From the NCBI GenBank assembly GCA_044229235.1, contig JBGATH010000014.1, positions 29,448-93,447 on the forward strand: a DNA stretch of 64,000 nucleotides, given 5' to 3'. A program made the translations under genes and the position numbers. Positions 19,151-28,096 of this stretch are shown here, piece by piece. Source of the stretch: UKL13-2 sp044229235. Lineage in GTDB: Bacteria > Pseudomonadota > Gammaproteobacteria > Burkholderiales > Usitatibacteraceae. Under the pieces are notes generated by a model that worked only from the letters and a program-made list of their open reading frames with translations, made no database searches and was not told the DNA's origin. The stretch's first letter is position 1. Each line of letters opens with the position of its first letter.

Positions 19151-20980
19151 TCATTTCTTCCGCTCAATGTAGGCGTCAATCACCCGCTCCAGCACCGCCA
19201 GCGGCATGGCACCATTTTTCAGCACCTCGTCGTGGAACTCGCGGATGTCGAACTTCGCGCCCAGCGCTGATTTTGCGCGTTCACGCAGTTCGAGGATTTT
19301 CAGCATGCCGGTCTTGTAGGCCAGCGCCTGTCCCGGTGCCACCAGGTAACGCTCGATCTCGGTGACCACGGCATCCTCGGCCATGCCAGTGTTTGCAACC
19401 ATGTACTCGATGGCCTGTTCACGCGTCCAGCGCTTGGCGTGCATGCCGGTATCGACCACTAACCGCACCGCGCGGAACATCTCGTCGCGCAAGCGGCCGA
19501 GATTGTCGATCGGGTCCTTCTCGTAACCCATTTCCCATGCCAGGCGCTCGGCGTACAACGCCCAGCCCTCCGAATACGCGGTGAACGGAATCACGGTACG
19601 AAACAGCGGCAAGCCCTTCAGTTCCCTGGCGATCGACAATTGAAGGTGATGCCCGGGCACCGCCTCGTGATAGGCGAGCGTGCGCATGGAAAACTTCGGC
19701 TGCTCGGCCATGTCGCGCAAGTTGGCGAAGAACACGCCGGGGCGGGACCCGTCCAGCGGTGGCGCATTGTAGTAGGCGCCCGGCGCGGTTTTCTCGGTAA
19801 AGGTCGGCACGCGCTTCACTTCCACCTTGGCGCGCGGCTTGGTGGCAAATGCCGGTTCGAGCCCGGCAGTGATTTCGTCGATGATGGTCTGGTAATCCTT
19901 GAGGATCTGCGCGCGGCCGCTGTCGTCGTTGGCGTAAAGCTGTGACGGCGACTTGGAAAGTGCGTGGATGCGCTCGGCGCGAGACTTCTGCGTGTAGCCG
20001 GCTGCCGCCAGAATGGCGTCCATCTCTGCGCCAATGCGCGCTACTTCCGCCAGGCCGGTCTGATGGATCTGATCGGCCGGGAGTGTGGTGGTGGTATGGG
20101 TGCGGATGGCGTACTGGTAGTACTTTTCGCCATCCGGCAGCGCCCACACGCCATCGTTGCGCGTCGCCTTGCCACGCAATGATTCGACGTAGGCCAACAG
20201 TTTTTTGTAGGCGGGAATCACCTGCTCCACGACAGCTTTTTCCACGCGCTGCTGCAGCGCGGTGCGGGTGGCGGCGTCCATTTTCTCCGCGGGGATCTTG
20301 GCCAGCTTTTCGGCAAAGCCGACCGCGATCGGGTTGGCGGCAGCTGCGGTATCGATGAACGCCTTGATCTGCTCGGACACTTTTTCCACAACAAACCTGG
20401 GTGGAATGATGTTCTTGCCCTCGCGATATTTCACGCCATCGATTACCTGATCCAACGCACGCGGAATCTCGGCAATGCGGGCGATGTAGTGCTCGGCATC
20501 GGTGGCGTCGTTGACCTGCTGGACCTGCGCGAGCAGGTTGGGAATCTCGCTTTGCACGCCGAACAGCTGGTTGATCGGGTAATTGTGGAAACGCCAGGGC
20601 GTGCCATCCACGATGTTTTGCAGGAAGTGCAGCAGGATTTCGTAGGACAGGCGCGCCTGCCCGTCGGCCTTGCTCATTTTCCCGTCGGCGTCATAGCTCT
20701 TCAACGTCGCCAGGTCGTTGGCGAACTTGGCCTGCACTTCATCATCGTGTGCCAGCGAACGATCGCCAAGTTTGGCGTTATGGCCGCGAATGCCGAGCGG
20801 CTCGAGCACGCGCAGTTGGGTGAGCAGTTCCGGATTGTCCAGCGTAACCTGAAGAAAAACGCGGTTATAGAACCAGCCGATCGACAGCGGCTTCGCGTAC
20901 CAGGTATGCACGCCAAGCACCGCAATCGCGGCAAGCAGCACCAGCAGCAGGATTCCCGCCCATTTCAGTAACCTTTTCAT
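19151..20980 (-). CDS. DUF885 family exported metallopeptidase-like protein
   Basis: A 609-residue protein. Residues about 7-24 form a hydrophobic signal or anchor (WAGILLLVLLAAIAVLGV). The rest is the helical DUF885 domain. The zinc-site motif HEAVPGHH is at about 438-445, followed by FTAYSEGWALYAERLAWEMG, whose Glu is the likely third ligand as in related carboxypeptidase-like enzymes. The C-terminus (PGQALAYKTGMLKILELRERA) is also a family block. Substrates are unknown; a periplasmic peptidase role is inferred. It is a single gene convergent with the thioredoxin gene. Confidence 0.88.
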   Translation of the reverse strand: MKRLLKWAGILLLVLLAAIAVLGVHTWYAKPLSIGWFYNRVFLQVTLDNPELLTQLRVLEPLGIRGHNAKLGDRSLAHDDEVQAKFANDLATLKSYDADGKMSKADGQARLSYEILLHFLQNIVDGTPWRFHNYPINQLFGVQSEIPNLLAQVQQVNDATDAEHYIARIAEIPRALDQVIDGVKYREGKNIIPPRFVVEKVSEQIKAFIDTAAAANPIAVGFAEKLAKIPAEKMDAATRTALQQRVEKAVVEQVIPAYKKLLAYVESLRGKATRNDGVWALPDGEKYYQYAIRTHTTTTLPADQIHQTGLAEVARIGAEMDAILAAAGYTQKSRAERIHALSKSPSQLYANDDSGRAQILKDYQTIIDEITAGLEPAFATKPRAKVEVKRVPTFTEKTAPGAYYNAPPLDGSRPGVFFANLRDMAEQPKFSMRTLAYHEAVPGHHLQLSIARELKGLPLFRTVIPFTAYSEGWALYAERLAWEMGYEKDPIDNLGRLRDEMFRAVRLVVDTGMHAKRWTREQAIEYMVANTGMAEDAVVTEIERYLVAPGQALAYKTGMLKILELRERAKSALGAKFDIREFHDEVLKNGAMPLAVLERVIDAYIERKK

Positions 20981-21164
20981 GCATCAAACTCCCAGCGAAA
21001 GATGGGCGAGTCTAGCACCGGCAGGCGCGCCGATTCGTCACCGTTTGTCCGACCGCAACGTGAACATTACAAACACGGGTTGCAGCCGCTGCCGTTAGGG
21101 ATCAAAGTAATCATTACGCGCGCTCAAACAGCGCAAGCCGCGCCCTGCCAACCGGCAAAATCCC

Positions 21165-21731
21165 GTGAACGCCATTTCCGCAAACGCTGCTTCACCCACG
21201 CACTCCACCTTCGTCACGGCAACCGCCTGGTGTTTCCTGCTGGTCGCAGGCTTCGGTGCGTTCATGAATGCGCTGCAACTGCTGCTGATGTTCACCGTAC
21301 TGCCTCCCGCAGACTACGTCGCCATAGCCGCCGACATGCAGACCACGCAATCGCTGCCTTCGTTCCTGGTGTTTGTGGTCGAACACATGGTGGCCTGGAC
21401 ATTCCTCGGACTCTGCCTCTCCTTGCTCACCGCAGTCGCATCCGTCGGCCTGCTGCGCCGCCAAAATTGGGCGCGCGTGGCCTTCGTCATCATCATGTGG
21501 CTGGGCGTCGCCTCAAACCTCGCCGGCGCCGCGGCACCGCTGGTATTTGGCCCGATGGCGCAGAACCTGCTGCAATCCTTTCCCGCCGAGATGCGTGGCG
21601 ACCTGCAGTCGATGATGACCTTGATGACCTGGCTGTCGGTGGGCCTCGCCCTGCTGTTTGCAGCGCTGTTCGGCTGGACCGCGCTCAAGCTGATGTCTGC
21701 GGCGGTCAGGCGGGAGTGCGGCGCAACCTGA
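21165..21731 (+). CDS. Membrane protein of unknown function, four segments
   Basis: A 188-residue protein with about four hydrophobic segments (AWCFLLVAGFGAFMNALQLLLMF, FLVFVVEHMVAWTFLGLCLSLL, VAFVIIMWLGVASNLAGAAAP, MTWLSVGLALLFAALFGW). The start used is a GTG without an obvious Shine-Dalgarno sequence, so a later start is possible. I do not recognise the family. A related arrangement of polytopic small proteins with a mid-loop RRQNWAR is seen in uncharacterised proteobacterial proteins. It is divergent from the DUF885 gene. Confidence 0.65.
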   Translation: MNAISANAASPTHSTFVTATAWCFLLVAGFGAFMNALQLLLMFTVLPPADYVAIAADMQTTQSLPSFLVFVVEHMVAWTFLGLCLSLLTAVASVGLLRRQNWARVAFVIIMWLGVASNLAGAAAPLVFGPMAQNLLQSFPAEMRGDLQSMMTLMTWLSVGLALLFAALFGWTALKLMSAAVRRECGAT

Positions 21732-21872
21732 CTCAAGTGCTTCGCCAACTGGGCGGCACGGTTGAAAACCCTGCCGGACGCCACCATCATTAGCGTGCCG
21801 CTGCAATTTTGCCGCAACGGCTTCTTTTCACCCTTCTTGCAAGCCAACGCGCTGCGCGCCACTGGACTCCCC

Positions 21873-22214
21873 ATGACGATCGACATCACCAATCTTTCCG
21901 TTGCCGAACTCGACGACCTCATCACGCGCGCCGCCAAGCGCCGTGCCACGCTGAAACCGCATATCAGCGATGCGCAACCGCAGGGGGAATTGCAAGCCAC
22001 CTTCGATCCGAAGTGGTACATCACCGGCGTCAATAACGGCACGCTGCTGCAGATCAAGGACCCGGGCCATGGCTGGCTGAACTACATCATCGCCCCGGCG
22101 TCGCGCGCGGTGATGCTCTCGCACATGCTGCAGCACGCGCTGCTACCGGTGGTGCCGCTGAGCACCACCGCGCCTCCGCCGGCGCCCTCCAGCGGCGGTG
22201 GAACGGTGCACTGA
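21873..22214 (+). CDS. Small protein of unknown function with H-NS-like N-terminus
   Basis: A 113-residue protein. The first 25 residues (MTIDITNLSVAELDDLITRAA) look like the N-terminal dimerisation helix of H-NS family proteins, but no AWH-type DNA-binding motif follows. The middle (ATFDPKWYITGVNNGTLLQI, GHGWLNYIIAP) looks like a small beta-rich domain, and the C-terminus is a Pro/Ser/Gly-rich tail. The frame is open upstream to 21762; ATG 21873 is the better start by sequence, although its Shine-Dalgarno is weak. Function unknown. Confidence 0.55.
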   Translation: MTIDITNLSVAELDDLITRAAKRRATLKPHISDAQPQGELQATFDPKWYITGVNNGTLLQIKDPGHGWLNYIIAPASRAVMLSHMLQHALLPVVPLSTTAPPPAPSSGGGTVH

Positions 22215-22324
22215 AATGCGCGGCGAGGCGCCGGGTGCGGTTATCATGGGATGAGAATTCCCTGCCGCACCTCGACGCGTAACGGGCATCGCATCTTCAC
22301 TCTCCGACGGCTTCGCCACCGACC

Positions 22325-22957
22325 ATGGAACAATTTCCCCAGGACATTTACACTGAACCATCACCAGTCGACGTGAACACGCTGGCTAACCTCGGGCCAC
22401 TCACGCCGATGGCCGGCATCTGGCAGGGTGCACGCGGGCTCGACATCAAGCCAAAGGCGGAGGGCGCGAAGCAGCAGGCCTATGTGGACCGCATTGAGCT
22501 GCAGCCGGTGGATCCGGTGACCAACGGTCCGCAGCTACTGTATGGCCTGCGCTATCACCAGCACGTGACCAAGCCCGAACAGGTCAAAACCTATCATGAG
22601 CAAGTCGGCTACTGGCTGTGGGAACCGGCCACCGGCACCATCACGCACACACTGACGATTCCGCGCGGGCAGGTGGCCATGGCTTCCGGCAGGGCCGCAG
22701 CCGATGCCAGGGAATTCGAGCTGGTCGCGACGCGGGGACTCGAAACGTACGGCATCTGCTCGGTGCCGTTCCTGGAATACGCCTTCAGGACCGTGGAGTT
22801 CCGAATCAAGGTCACCATCAACGATGACGGTACCTGGACCTACGACGAAGACACGGTGATGATGATTCGCGGACAGGAGGAGCCCTTTCACCACCGCGAC
22901 AAGAGCACGCTGACCAAAATTGCGGAAGCGACGCCCAATCCGTTGGCCAGGAAATAG
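22325..22957 (+). CDS. Nitrobindin-like heme-binding beta-barrel protein
   Basis: A 210-residue protein of the FABP/nitrobindin (THAP4 C-terminal-like) family. The signature GIWQGARGLDI (family GxWxGxG) is at about residues 31-41. Beta-strand rich sequence follows (YGLRYHQHVTK, YHEQVGYWLWEPATGTI, THTLTIPRGQVAMASG), and the C-terminal TWTYDEDTVMMIRGQEEPFHHRDKSTL supplies a likely heme-ligand histidine region. Family members bind heme or small hydrophobic ligands and can react with NO or peroxynitrite. Cytoplasmic, with no signal peptide. It appears to be a single gene. Confidence 0.8.
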   Translation: MEQFPQDIYTEPSPVDVNTLANLGPLTPMAGIWQGARGLDIKPKAEGAKQQAYVDRIELQPVDPVTNGPQLLYGLRYHQHVTKPEQVKTYHEQVGYWLWEPATGTITHTLTIPRGQVAMASGRAAADAREFELVATRGLETYGICSVPFLEYAFRTVEFRIKVTINDDGTWTYDEDTVMMIRGQEEPFHHRDKSTLTKIAEATPNPLARK

Positions 22958-23202
22958 CGACCACATCGTCGGCCCGGGCGGCCGTAGAAAAAAATGAACA
23001 TCAATGCCATGCGGCTCACCAGGACCGCGCTGGTATCGCTGGCTGTCAGAAACGCAGCGCAAACGCCGACAGGCCAGCGCACAACGCGCCGCCAAGTAAG
23101 ACCTGCAGCGCGCTGCTCGGCTACCCTGCCCACGGGATGGATTGCCGTGCGCGGCTGTGCGATAGTGCTGCAACGGGAGCGTATTCAACGAAGGGGTAAC
23201 TC

Positions 23203-24027
23203 ATGAGTTTCCACACCCGAAAGGCATTCCGCGCCGGCCTCGCATTTCTGGCTGCCGCATTGAGCCCTGCGGTGCCTGCGCAGATCGCTCTCGGCACGGC
23301 ACAAATCGTACCGGCCACGCCGACCAGCGCAGACACGCTATACCTGCGTCTCTCGCGGCCCTGCGGCGCGAGCCAGTTGGCCACGCCGCCCTACGCCGTC
23401 AAGCTGTCACCGACGCGCATCGACGTTGACGTGCGCTACCTCCCGGGTGCTGCGCCGAACTGCACGCGGCCCGATCCGGTAGCCGCTGATCCGATCCTGA
23501 TTGAGCTGGGCAAATTGCCGGGAGGTTCGTATTCGGTGGTGGTAACGAACTCAAGTCTTGTCAGCAACGAAGCGATATTGTCGCCAGCACTCAGTGGACC
23601 GGTGAACGTCACCGTCCTTGACCGCCGCTCGCAGTTGCATCCCCTGTACTCCCGTGTCAATTACACTGATCACTGGTGGGACTCTGCGGATGGCGGTGCG
23701 GGTTTCATGATCTGGCACAGCACGTACGACCAGCTGCTCGCTGTCTGGTTTTCGTACGGCGCCGACGGCAAGGCCACGTGGTACACGGTGCAGAGTGGCA
23801 CCTGGGTCACGCCAACGCGTTACGATGGCCTTCTGATTGTAACCAGCCGCCAACCCGGCACACTCACGTCCGGCTTCCCCGAGATCGCCAACACGGAAGG
23901 TGCCGTGGTCGGCTCCGCCACACTGGATTTCGGTAGCGGAGATGGAAACACCACCGCAAAGCTCAGCTACCACATCACCAACACCAATATCGACGTGGTG
24001 CGCAACCTGCGGCGCTTTGGAAAGTGA
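23203..24027 (+). CDS. Secreted protein with W-rich HWW/GAGFMIW domain, first of tandem pair
   Basis: A 274-residue exported protein with a signal peptide ending near SPAVPAQ (about residue 27). The N-terminal part is an Ig-like beta domain (TPTSADTLYLRLSRPCG ... GKLPGGSYSVVVTNSS). The C-terminal 110 residues carry DHWWDSADGGAGFMIWH, LAVWFSYGADGKATWYTVQ and YDGLLIVTSRQPG, a motif set found repeatedly in secreted proteins of Betaproteobacteria and Xanthomonads. It is a paralogue of the next gene, with the same length, same layout and the same ending (RNLRRFGK). Function unknown. Confidence 0.75.
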   Translation: MSFHTRKAFRAGLAFLAAALSPAVPAQIALGTAQIVPATPTSADTLYLRLSRPCGASQLATPPYAVKLSPTRIDVDVRYLPGAAPNCTRPDPVAADPILIELGKLPGGSYSVVVTNSSLVSNEAILSPALSGPVNVTVLDRRSQLHPLYSRVNYTDHWWDSADGGAGFMIWHSTYDQLLAVWFSYGADGKATWYTVQSGTWVTPTRYDGLLIVTSRQPGTLTSGFPEIANTEGAVVGSATLDFGSGDGNTTAKLSYHITNTNIDVVRNLRRFGK

Positions 24028-24032
24028 CCACC

Positions 24033-24857
24033 ATGAACCTCTCCGCCCGCACCACCTTGGCTTCCATCACCACAGTTATCGCTTTGCTGGTCACCACGGC
24101 CCTGCCCGCTGCCGCGCAAACAACCCTGACCCTGCCTTCGCTGAGCCCCGCTACGCCCACCACCGCCGACCTCGTGGTGCTGCGCATGCCGGGCCGTTGC
24201 AATGCGGCGTATCGCACGCCCGCATACAACGTACGAATGTCCGGCACCAACATTTACGTGCAGCAGCGCTACAACTACCCGCCGCCGCCCTGCCCGGCGC
24301 CGCCGGCCGGCGAGAGCGCGTTTCCGGTATTCGCCGAAATCGGCCGCCTGCCCGCCGGCACCTACAACATCGACATCACCGGCGTGAGTGAAGTCGCCGG
24401 CACTGTCGTCGAGAGTGCCGAGTACCTCAGTATTCCGCTGGTGGTCACCGCCAAGTCCGGCAGCATCGCCGGGCCCGTGCCGTTCATCAACTATGCCGGC
24501 CACTGGTGGGACGAGTCCGACCTGGGCGCGGGATTCATGATCTGGCAAAGCGACCGTGACGCGGTCCTGCTGGCGTGGTTCACCTATGCACTGGATGGCA
24601 AGGCAGCGTGGTATTCGCTGCAGGGCGGGCGCTGGGTATCCGCTACGCGCTACGAGGGTCCGCTTTATCGGACCAGCCGGCAGCCCAATGCCAACGCACC
24701 GCACAGCGTGACCAACCCGGGGGCCACGGCTGCCGCCAGTGTCGGCACGGCCAGCCTCGACTTCAGCGGCCCGGACGGTATCGACAGTGGCGTTTTCACC
24801 GCGACGCTGTCCGCGGGCGGGCAGGTCAGCCGCAACATCCGCCGCTTCGGCAAATAG
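24033..24857 (+). CDS. Secreted protein with W-rich HWW/GAGFMIW domain, second of tandem pair
   Basis: A 274-residue paralogue of the upstream protein. It has a signal peptide (TVIALLVTTALPAAAQ), an Ig-like N-terminal domain with an extra Pro/Cys-rich loop (YNYPPPPCPAPP), and the same C-terminal domain (GHWWDESDLGAGFMIWQS, LAWFTYALDGKAAWYSLQ, RNIRRFGK). ATG 24033 is chosen because GGAAAG lies eight bases upstream. A GTG at 24024 overlaps the previous stop as GTGA, so coupling is possible. The pair looks like an old tandem duplication, kept in order but clearly diverged. Confidence 0.75.
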   Translation: MNLSARTTLASITTVIALLVTTALPAAAQTTLTLPSLSPATPTTADLVVLRMPGRCNAAYRTPAYNVRMSGTNIYVQQRYNYPPPPCPAPPAGESAFPVFAEIGRLPAGTYNIDITGVSEVAGTVVESAEYLSIPLVVTAKSGSIAGPVPFINYAGHWWDESDLGAGFMIWQSDRDAVLLAWFTYALDGKAAWYSLQGGRWVSATRYEGPLYRTSRQPNANAPHSVTNPGATAAASVGTASLDFSGPDGIDSGVFTATLSAGGQVSRNIRRFGK

Positions 24858-24867
24858 CCAGCACGAC

Positions 24868-24890
24868 CGGTTTGTGCGCTGCACAAACCG
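24868..24890 (+). terminator. Hairpin after the tandem secreted-protein genes
   Basis: CGGTTTGTGC-GCT-GCACAAACCG is a perfect 10-bp stem with a 3-base loop, 10 bases after the stop codon. There is no T-run, so intrinsic termination is uncertain; it may protect the 3' end. Confidence 0.45.
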
Positions 24891-24895
24891 CCCAA

Positions 24896-24960
24896 AGTCC
24901 AGCATCGGCGCGCCTTGTGGCGGCATTTTGGCCTGGAAGCCGCATCAGTGCTTGAGTATC
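24896..24960. repeat. REP-like palindrome, family 1
   Basis: A degenerate copy: the left arm reads CAGCATCGGCGCGCC and the right arm CATCAGTGCTTGAG. It lies directly behind the hairpin of the preceding gene. Confidence 0.75.
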
Positions 24961-25148
24961 AGCTTTGGGAGGTATAGGGTGTGCGCTGCTGGTGTGTTTG
25001 CCGACCTGTTTGGCCGCCAACATACGGCAGCACCTAGGGAATGTCGCAAGACGAGACGAGTTGTCAGGTTGAAACGGCACCGATCACCCAGCGCCCGCCA
25101 TGAGGCCGCGTGACCCGGCAGTTCGGTTCAGCATCGAAGGAACAGCAC

Positions 25149-25403
25149 ATGGCCGAACATACCAAGATTGTCTCCACCATCCCAGCCACACGGATGCGTG
25201 AAGCCATGAAATCCCTGCCGCCCGCGCGCGTCGCCGCCAACGACTTCATGGACAGCCCGACTTTCAATGTCGAGGGCCGCCCTGTGATGGTGCGGTTCAA
25301 GCGCACCTTGTTTGAACGCCAGTCCATCGAGAAAAAGTGCGGATGGATATTCGAGTCCGCGCGATTTCTGGATATTGAGGCTGCGGCGGGGCACGCAGAC
25401 TAG
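25149..25403 (+). CDS. Small hypothetical protein
   Basis: An 84-residue soluble protein with AAGGA about eight bases before its ATG. It is basic and mixed alpha/beta (ATRMREAMKSLPPARVAANDF, FNVEGRPVMVRFKRTLFERQ) and ends HAD. The codon use fits the surroundings, so it is probably a real gene, but I do not recognise a family. It lies between a family 1 and a family 2 repeat, apart from any operon. Confidence 0.5.
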   Translation: MAEHTKIVSTIPATRMREAMKSLPPARVAANDFMDSPTFNVEGRPVMVRFKRTLFERQSIEKKCGWIFESARFLDIEAAAGHAD

Positions 25404-25493
25404 GGTTCGCGGTTCGCTTGACAGCTTGCGGGTGCGGGATCAGTTTGTAATTGCTCGCACGTTCGACGGCGTCAGCGCTGAGGCAAGCACCGT

Positions 25494-25631
25494 AAATCCC
25501 TCCCGACCTCCCTTTAGGAAAGGGAGGGGAAAACCAAATTCTCGCTCGGGCCAAATCGCCGCGCCTGCGCCGTAGCCCATTCATACACTGAATCGCCCCT
25601 CCCTTTTCTAAAGGGAGGCTGGGAGGGATTT
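25494..25631. repeat. Inverted pair of a hairpin repeat, family 2 (copy B)
   Basis: Arms at 25494-25529 and 25596-25631 are inverted copies with about 33 of 36 bases matching. Each holds the CCTCCCTTTA..AAAGGGAGG hairpin. The 66-base interior is unrelated to copies A and C. It lies between convergent genes. Confidence 0.85.
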
Positions 25632-25683
25632 CGGGCAGTCAAATCTCGGTGCCGACTGAACACCAACCGCCATCAATCCGCCA

Positions 25684-26070
25684 TTACTTCTTCCTCGCCT
25701 TCTCCATTTCTTCTTTCGTCGGCGCTTCGCTTTTCTCGATCAACAATTGTCCCGCCCCCGCATCTATCAGCAATTTGAGGTGACCAGGCTTGTTGTCTCC
25801 GCGCTTGTAATTCAGCACCCACACCAGGCAGCCGGATTCCACCGCCAGCACGCCTTCCCGTAGCGGGCCCGGGCGCCTTGTCATGTTGGCGCGGGCAATG
25901 ACTTCGGCGTCATCGCGGGACAGCGTGGCTTTGGCCTTCATTTGTTCAGCGCTGGCCCCCTTGTCCATTTTCACGGCGCAGTTCTTTTCCCATTGCCGGG
26001 CGGCGAAGGCATTTGGCGACAGCAGCGGCAGCGCGCAAAGCGCGGCTAGCAATAAGGGTTTCATCGACAT
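25684..26070 (-). CDS. Exported PepSY-like domain protein
   Basis: A 128-residue protein. The signal peptide is MKPLLLAALCALPLLSPNAFA. A PepSY-like region follows (TLSRDDAEVIARANMTRRPG, VESGCLVWVLNYKRG, LKLLIDAGAGQLL), and the C-terminus is lysine-rich. PepSY domains are often inhibitory or regulatory modules of periplasmic or membrane proteins. ATG 26070 is preferred because AGGAG lies eight bases upstream and it leads directly into the signal peptide; the open frame upstream is not signal-like. No operon partner. Confidence 0.72.
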   Translation of the reverse strand: MSMKPLLLAALCALPLLSPNAFAARQWEKNCAVKMDKGASAEQMKAKATLSRDDAEVIARANMTRRPGPLREGVLAVESGCLVWVLNYKRGDNKPGHLKLLIDAGAGQLLIEKSEAPTKEEMEKARKK

Positions 26071-26334
26071 TTCATTTTCTCCTGGCGCGATGGCCAACAG
26101 CATAGCGCAGGTAACGAGGCGCTGACGCGGACTACTACCCGCCATCATGGCGGCTTCCGCTGCAGCGCCCCGGCTGAGGCTGGTCGCACAGCCGGCGATG
26201 CATATCCCCGTTGACGCCACTCCCGCCCCCCCCTATCCTGACGGTTAACAACAGCCGCGCGCACCGCTAACGGCCCGGACCTCTCGCGGGACGACCCCAC
26301 AAGGGACGGTGCGCCCAAGCCAGGAGGAACCCCG

Positions 26335-26829
26335 TTGGCCGCCGAATACCCCCCATTCATGCATGGCTACGGCATGATCGCGTCCGCGTTTGCCAAGATC
26401 CAGGATCCGGATCGGCCCACGCCTCCGGTCTTCAACCATGAATACCTGCGCTACTCGCTCGGCTTTGGACGCGAATCCGACCGCGCGTTCATCCCGCTCA
26501 TCAAGCGCATCGGCTTGCTCGCCGCCGACGGCAAGCCCAGCGAACTGTACGAACGCGCGCGCAATCCCAAGACTGCCGCCGCCGCCTTCGCCGACGCGAT
26601 GCAGATTGGTTACCCGATGCTGTTTGCCGCACGCCCCGACGCCGCAACAATCGACCGCAAAGTACTCGCCGAGCTCGTGCACTCCACGACCGGACTGGAA
26701 GCGGGACACACCAGCCTGCGCGCCATTGTCGGCACCTTCTTATCGCTGCGCGACCTGGCCTCGCCGAAAGCGGAAGTGCCGCGCGCCGACGACCGCCGCA
26801 AGACAGACGAAAGGCGGCGGCGGGCGTGA
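26335..26829 (+). CDS. DUF5343-like protein
   Basis: A 164-residue protein that starts at TTG, eight bases after a perfect AGGAGG. It matches my memory of the DUF5343 family: an N-terminal aromatic segment (EYPPFMHGYGMIASAFAKIQ), then LRYSLGFGRESDRAFIPLIKRIGLLAADGKPSELYERAR, which looks like a helical or winged-helix segment, and a helical C-terminus ending in a charged tail (RADDRRKTDERRRRA). Function is unknown. Its stop overlaps the start of the phospholipase gene as GTGA, so the two are probably translated together. Confidence 0.72.
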   Translation: MAAEYPPFMHGYGMIASAFAKIQDPDRPTPPVFNHEYLRYSLGFGRESDRAFIPLIKRIGLLAADGKPSELYERARNPKTAAAAFADAMQIGYPMLFAARPDAATIDRKVLAELVHSTTGLEAGHTSLRAIVGTFLSLRDLASPKAEVPRADDRRKTDERRRRA

Positions 26830-28037
26830 TTCCGCCGGCTGCGATCCTTAGCCGCGCATGTCGGAAGTGCATCGCCCGGCTTACCGCGCCGCGGGTCGTG
26901 TTCGCCTGCGCCCTGCCCCTGCTACCCCTGCCGGCTTACGCCGCTGACGCGCCTCCCGCCCCCGTATCGGCGCCACCCGTCGTCACCATTGACCAGATGG
27001 AAGAGTGCGATCGCCGCGTCTCGCCGGCGGCGCGCCTGGAATGCTATTCGCAACTGACGCTGGACTTGCGCGCGCAACAGCAGAAAGACGTGCAGGCCGG
27101 CAAGAAGCCCGCGCCCACCGCCACCGAAATCGCCACGCGTGCGCGGCCCGGCAAAGCCATCGCTGACGTGATCGAGGCGCACTTCGATCCCAGCTACTTC
27201 ACCCTCAGCTCGGGCAAGGGATTCGGTGGCGACCAAACCAACAAGAAGATGCTTTACGAAGCGCAGCTTTTTCACAGTTTCAACTTGGGTGCCAAGTACA
27301 CCAACGACGGTTGGTTCAAGTGGCATGTGGATGTGCCGGTTCGACTTGGCCTGCGGCAGCTCACTGAAGACTCTTACCCGGTACGTACCCCCAGCTACAA
27401 CCCCGGCCTGCGCTTCATGGTCGTGCCGCATGGTCCCAGTGGCAGCGGCATGGAATTCAAACAGCCCGGCGAGCAGCTGACCTACTTCAGCCTGGGATTG
27501 CACCATCACTCGAACGGGCAGGAAGGCGTCTCGAAGCTGCCACGCGTACCCAGCAACGGCACCGCCAATACCCGCAACGGCAACTTCAACACCAACTACA
27601 TCGAAGCCGCCGCGCACTGGTTCAACAAAGGTAATCCGGTGGAGTGGGCGCGCGTGGCGGTACGCCAGCACTTCTACAAGACCTTCGACGAAATCCAGGT
27701 CAACCAATACCCCAGGAACGAATTCATCGCCGAATTGCGCAGCAAGGATTTTCATTTCCTGGGAGAACGCTTCCCGGTGGAGCTGCGCTGGACCGAACGC
27801 TACGGCACCGGCTACCGCTTCATCCGCGACGACCAGCTTGCTCCCGCCGACAGCAAGCCCGCACGCGTCAGCGACAAATTGCACAGCACCCTGGAAGTGT
27901 TCATCAAGCCCGCGGGCGGCGTGCTCGACAGCATCGCTCTTGGCTTCTACTTTCGCTACGACCTCGGCTACGACTACTACAACATCAATTTCCAGAACCG
28001 CATCAACCGGCTGCAGATTGGGTTGGCGACGAAGTAG
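26826..28037 (+). CDS. Outer membrane phospholipase A1 (OMPLA-like)
   Basis: A 403-residue protein. The N-terminus carries a signal sequence (VVFACALPLLPLPAYAADA), then a periplasmic segment with two Cys (EECDRRVSPAARLECYSQL), then the beta-barrel. The catalytic block YFSLGLHHHSNGQEG contains the HxSNG arrangement of OMPLA enzymes (His, Ser, then a distal Asn). NTNYIEAAAHW and repeated aromatic strands are typical, and the C-terminus ends in a strand. OMPLA hydrolyses phospholipids in the outer leaflet when the outer membrane is disturbed. The GTG start overlaps the upstream gene by 4 bases; a later start just before the signal peptide is possible. Confidence 0.82.
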   Translation: MIPPAAILSRACRKCIARLTAPRVVFACALPLLPLPAYAADAPPAPVSAPPVVTIDQMEECDRRVSPAARLECYSQLTLDLRAQQQKDVQAGKKPAPTATEIATRARPGKAIADVIEAHFDPSYFTLSSGKGFGGDQTNKKMLYEAQLFHSFNLGAKYTNDGWFKWHVDVPVRLGLRQLTEDSYPVRTPSYNPGLRFMVVPHGPSGSGMEFKQPGEQLTYFSLGLHHHSNGQEGVSKLPRVPSNGTANTRNGNFNTNYIEAAAHWFNKGNPVEWARVAVRQHFYKTFDEIQVNQYPRNEFIAELRSKDFHFLGERFPVELRWTERYGTGYRFIRDDQLAPADSKPARVSDKLHSTLEVFIKPAGGVLDSIALGFYFRYDLGYDYYNINFQNRINRLQIGLATK

Positions 28038-28096
28038 TCACTGCGCCGATTTTCTGACGTTGCTATTGACCCTGTTTCTGACCTGATGTTTTTCAC

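Noticed and set aside
22994..23206. A 70-codon frame before the tandem secreted proteins
   Set aside because: No ribosome site, arginine-rich translation without structure, and it runs into the start of the next gene.
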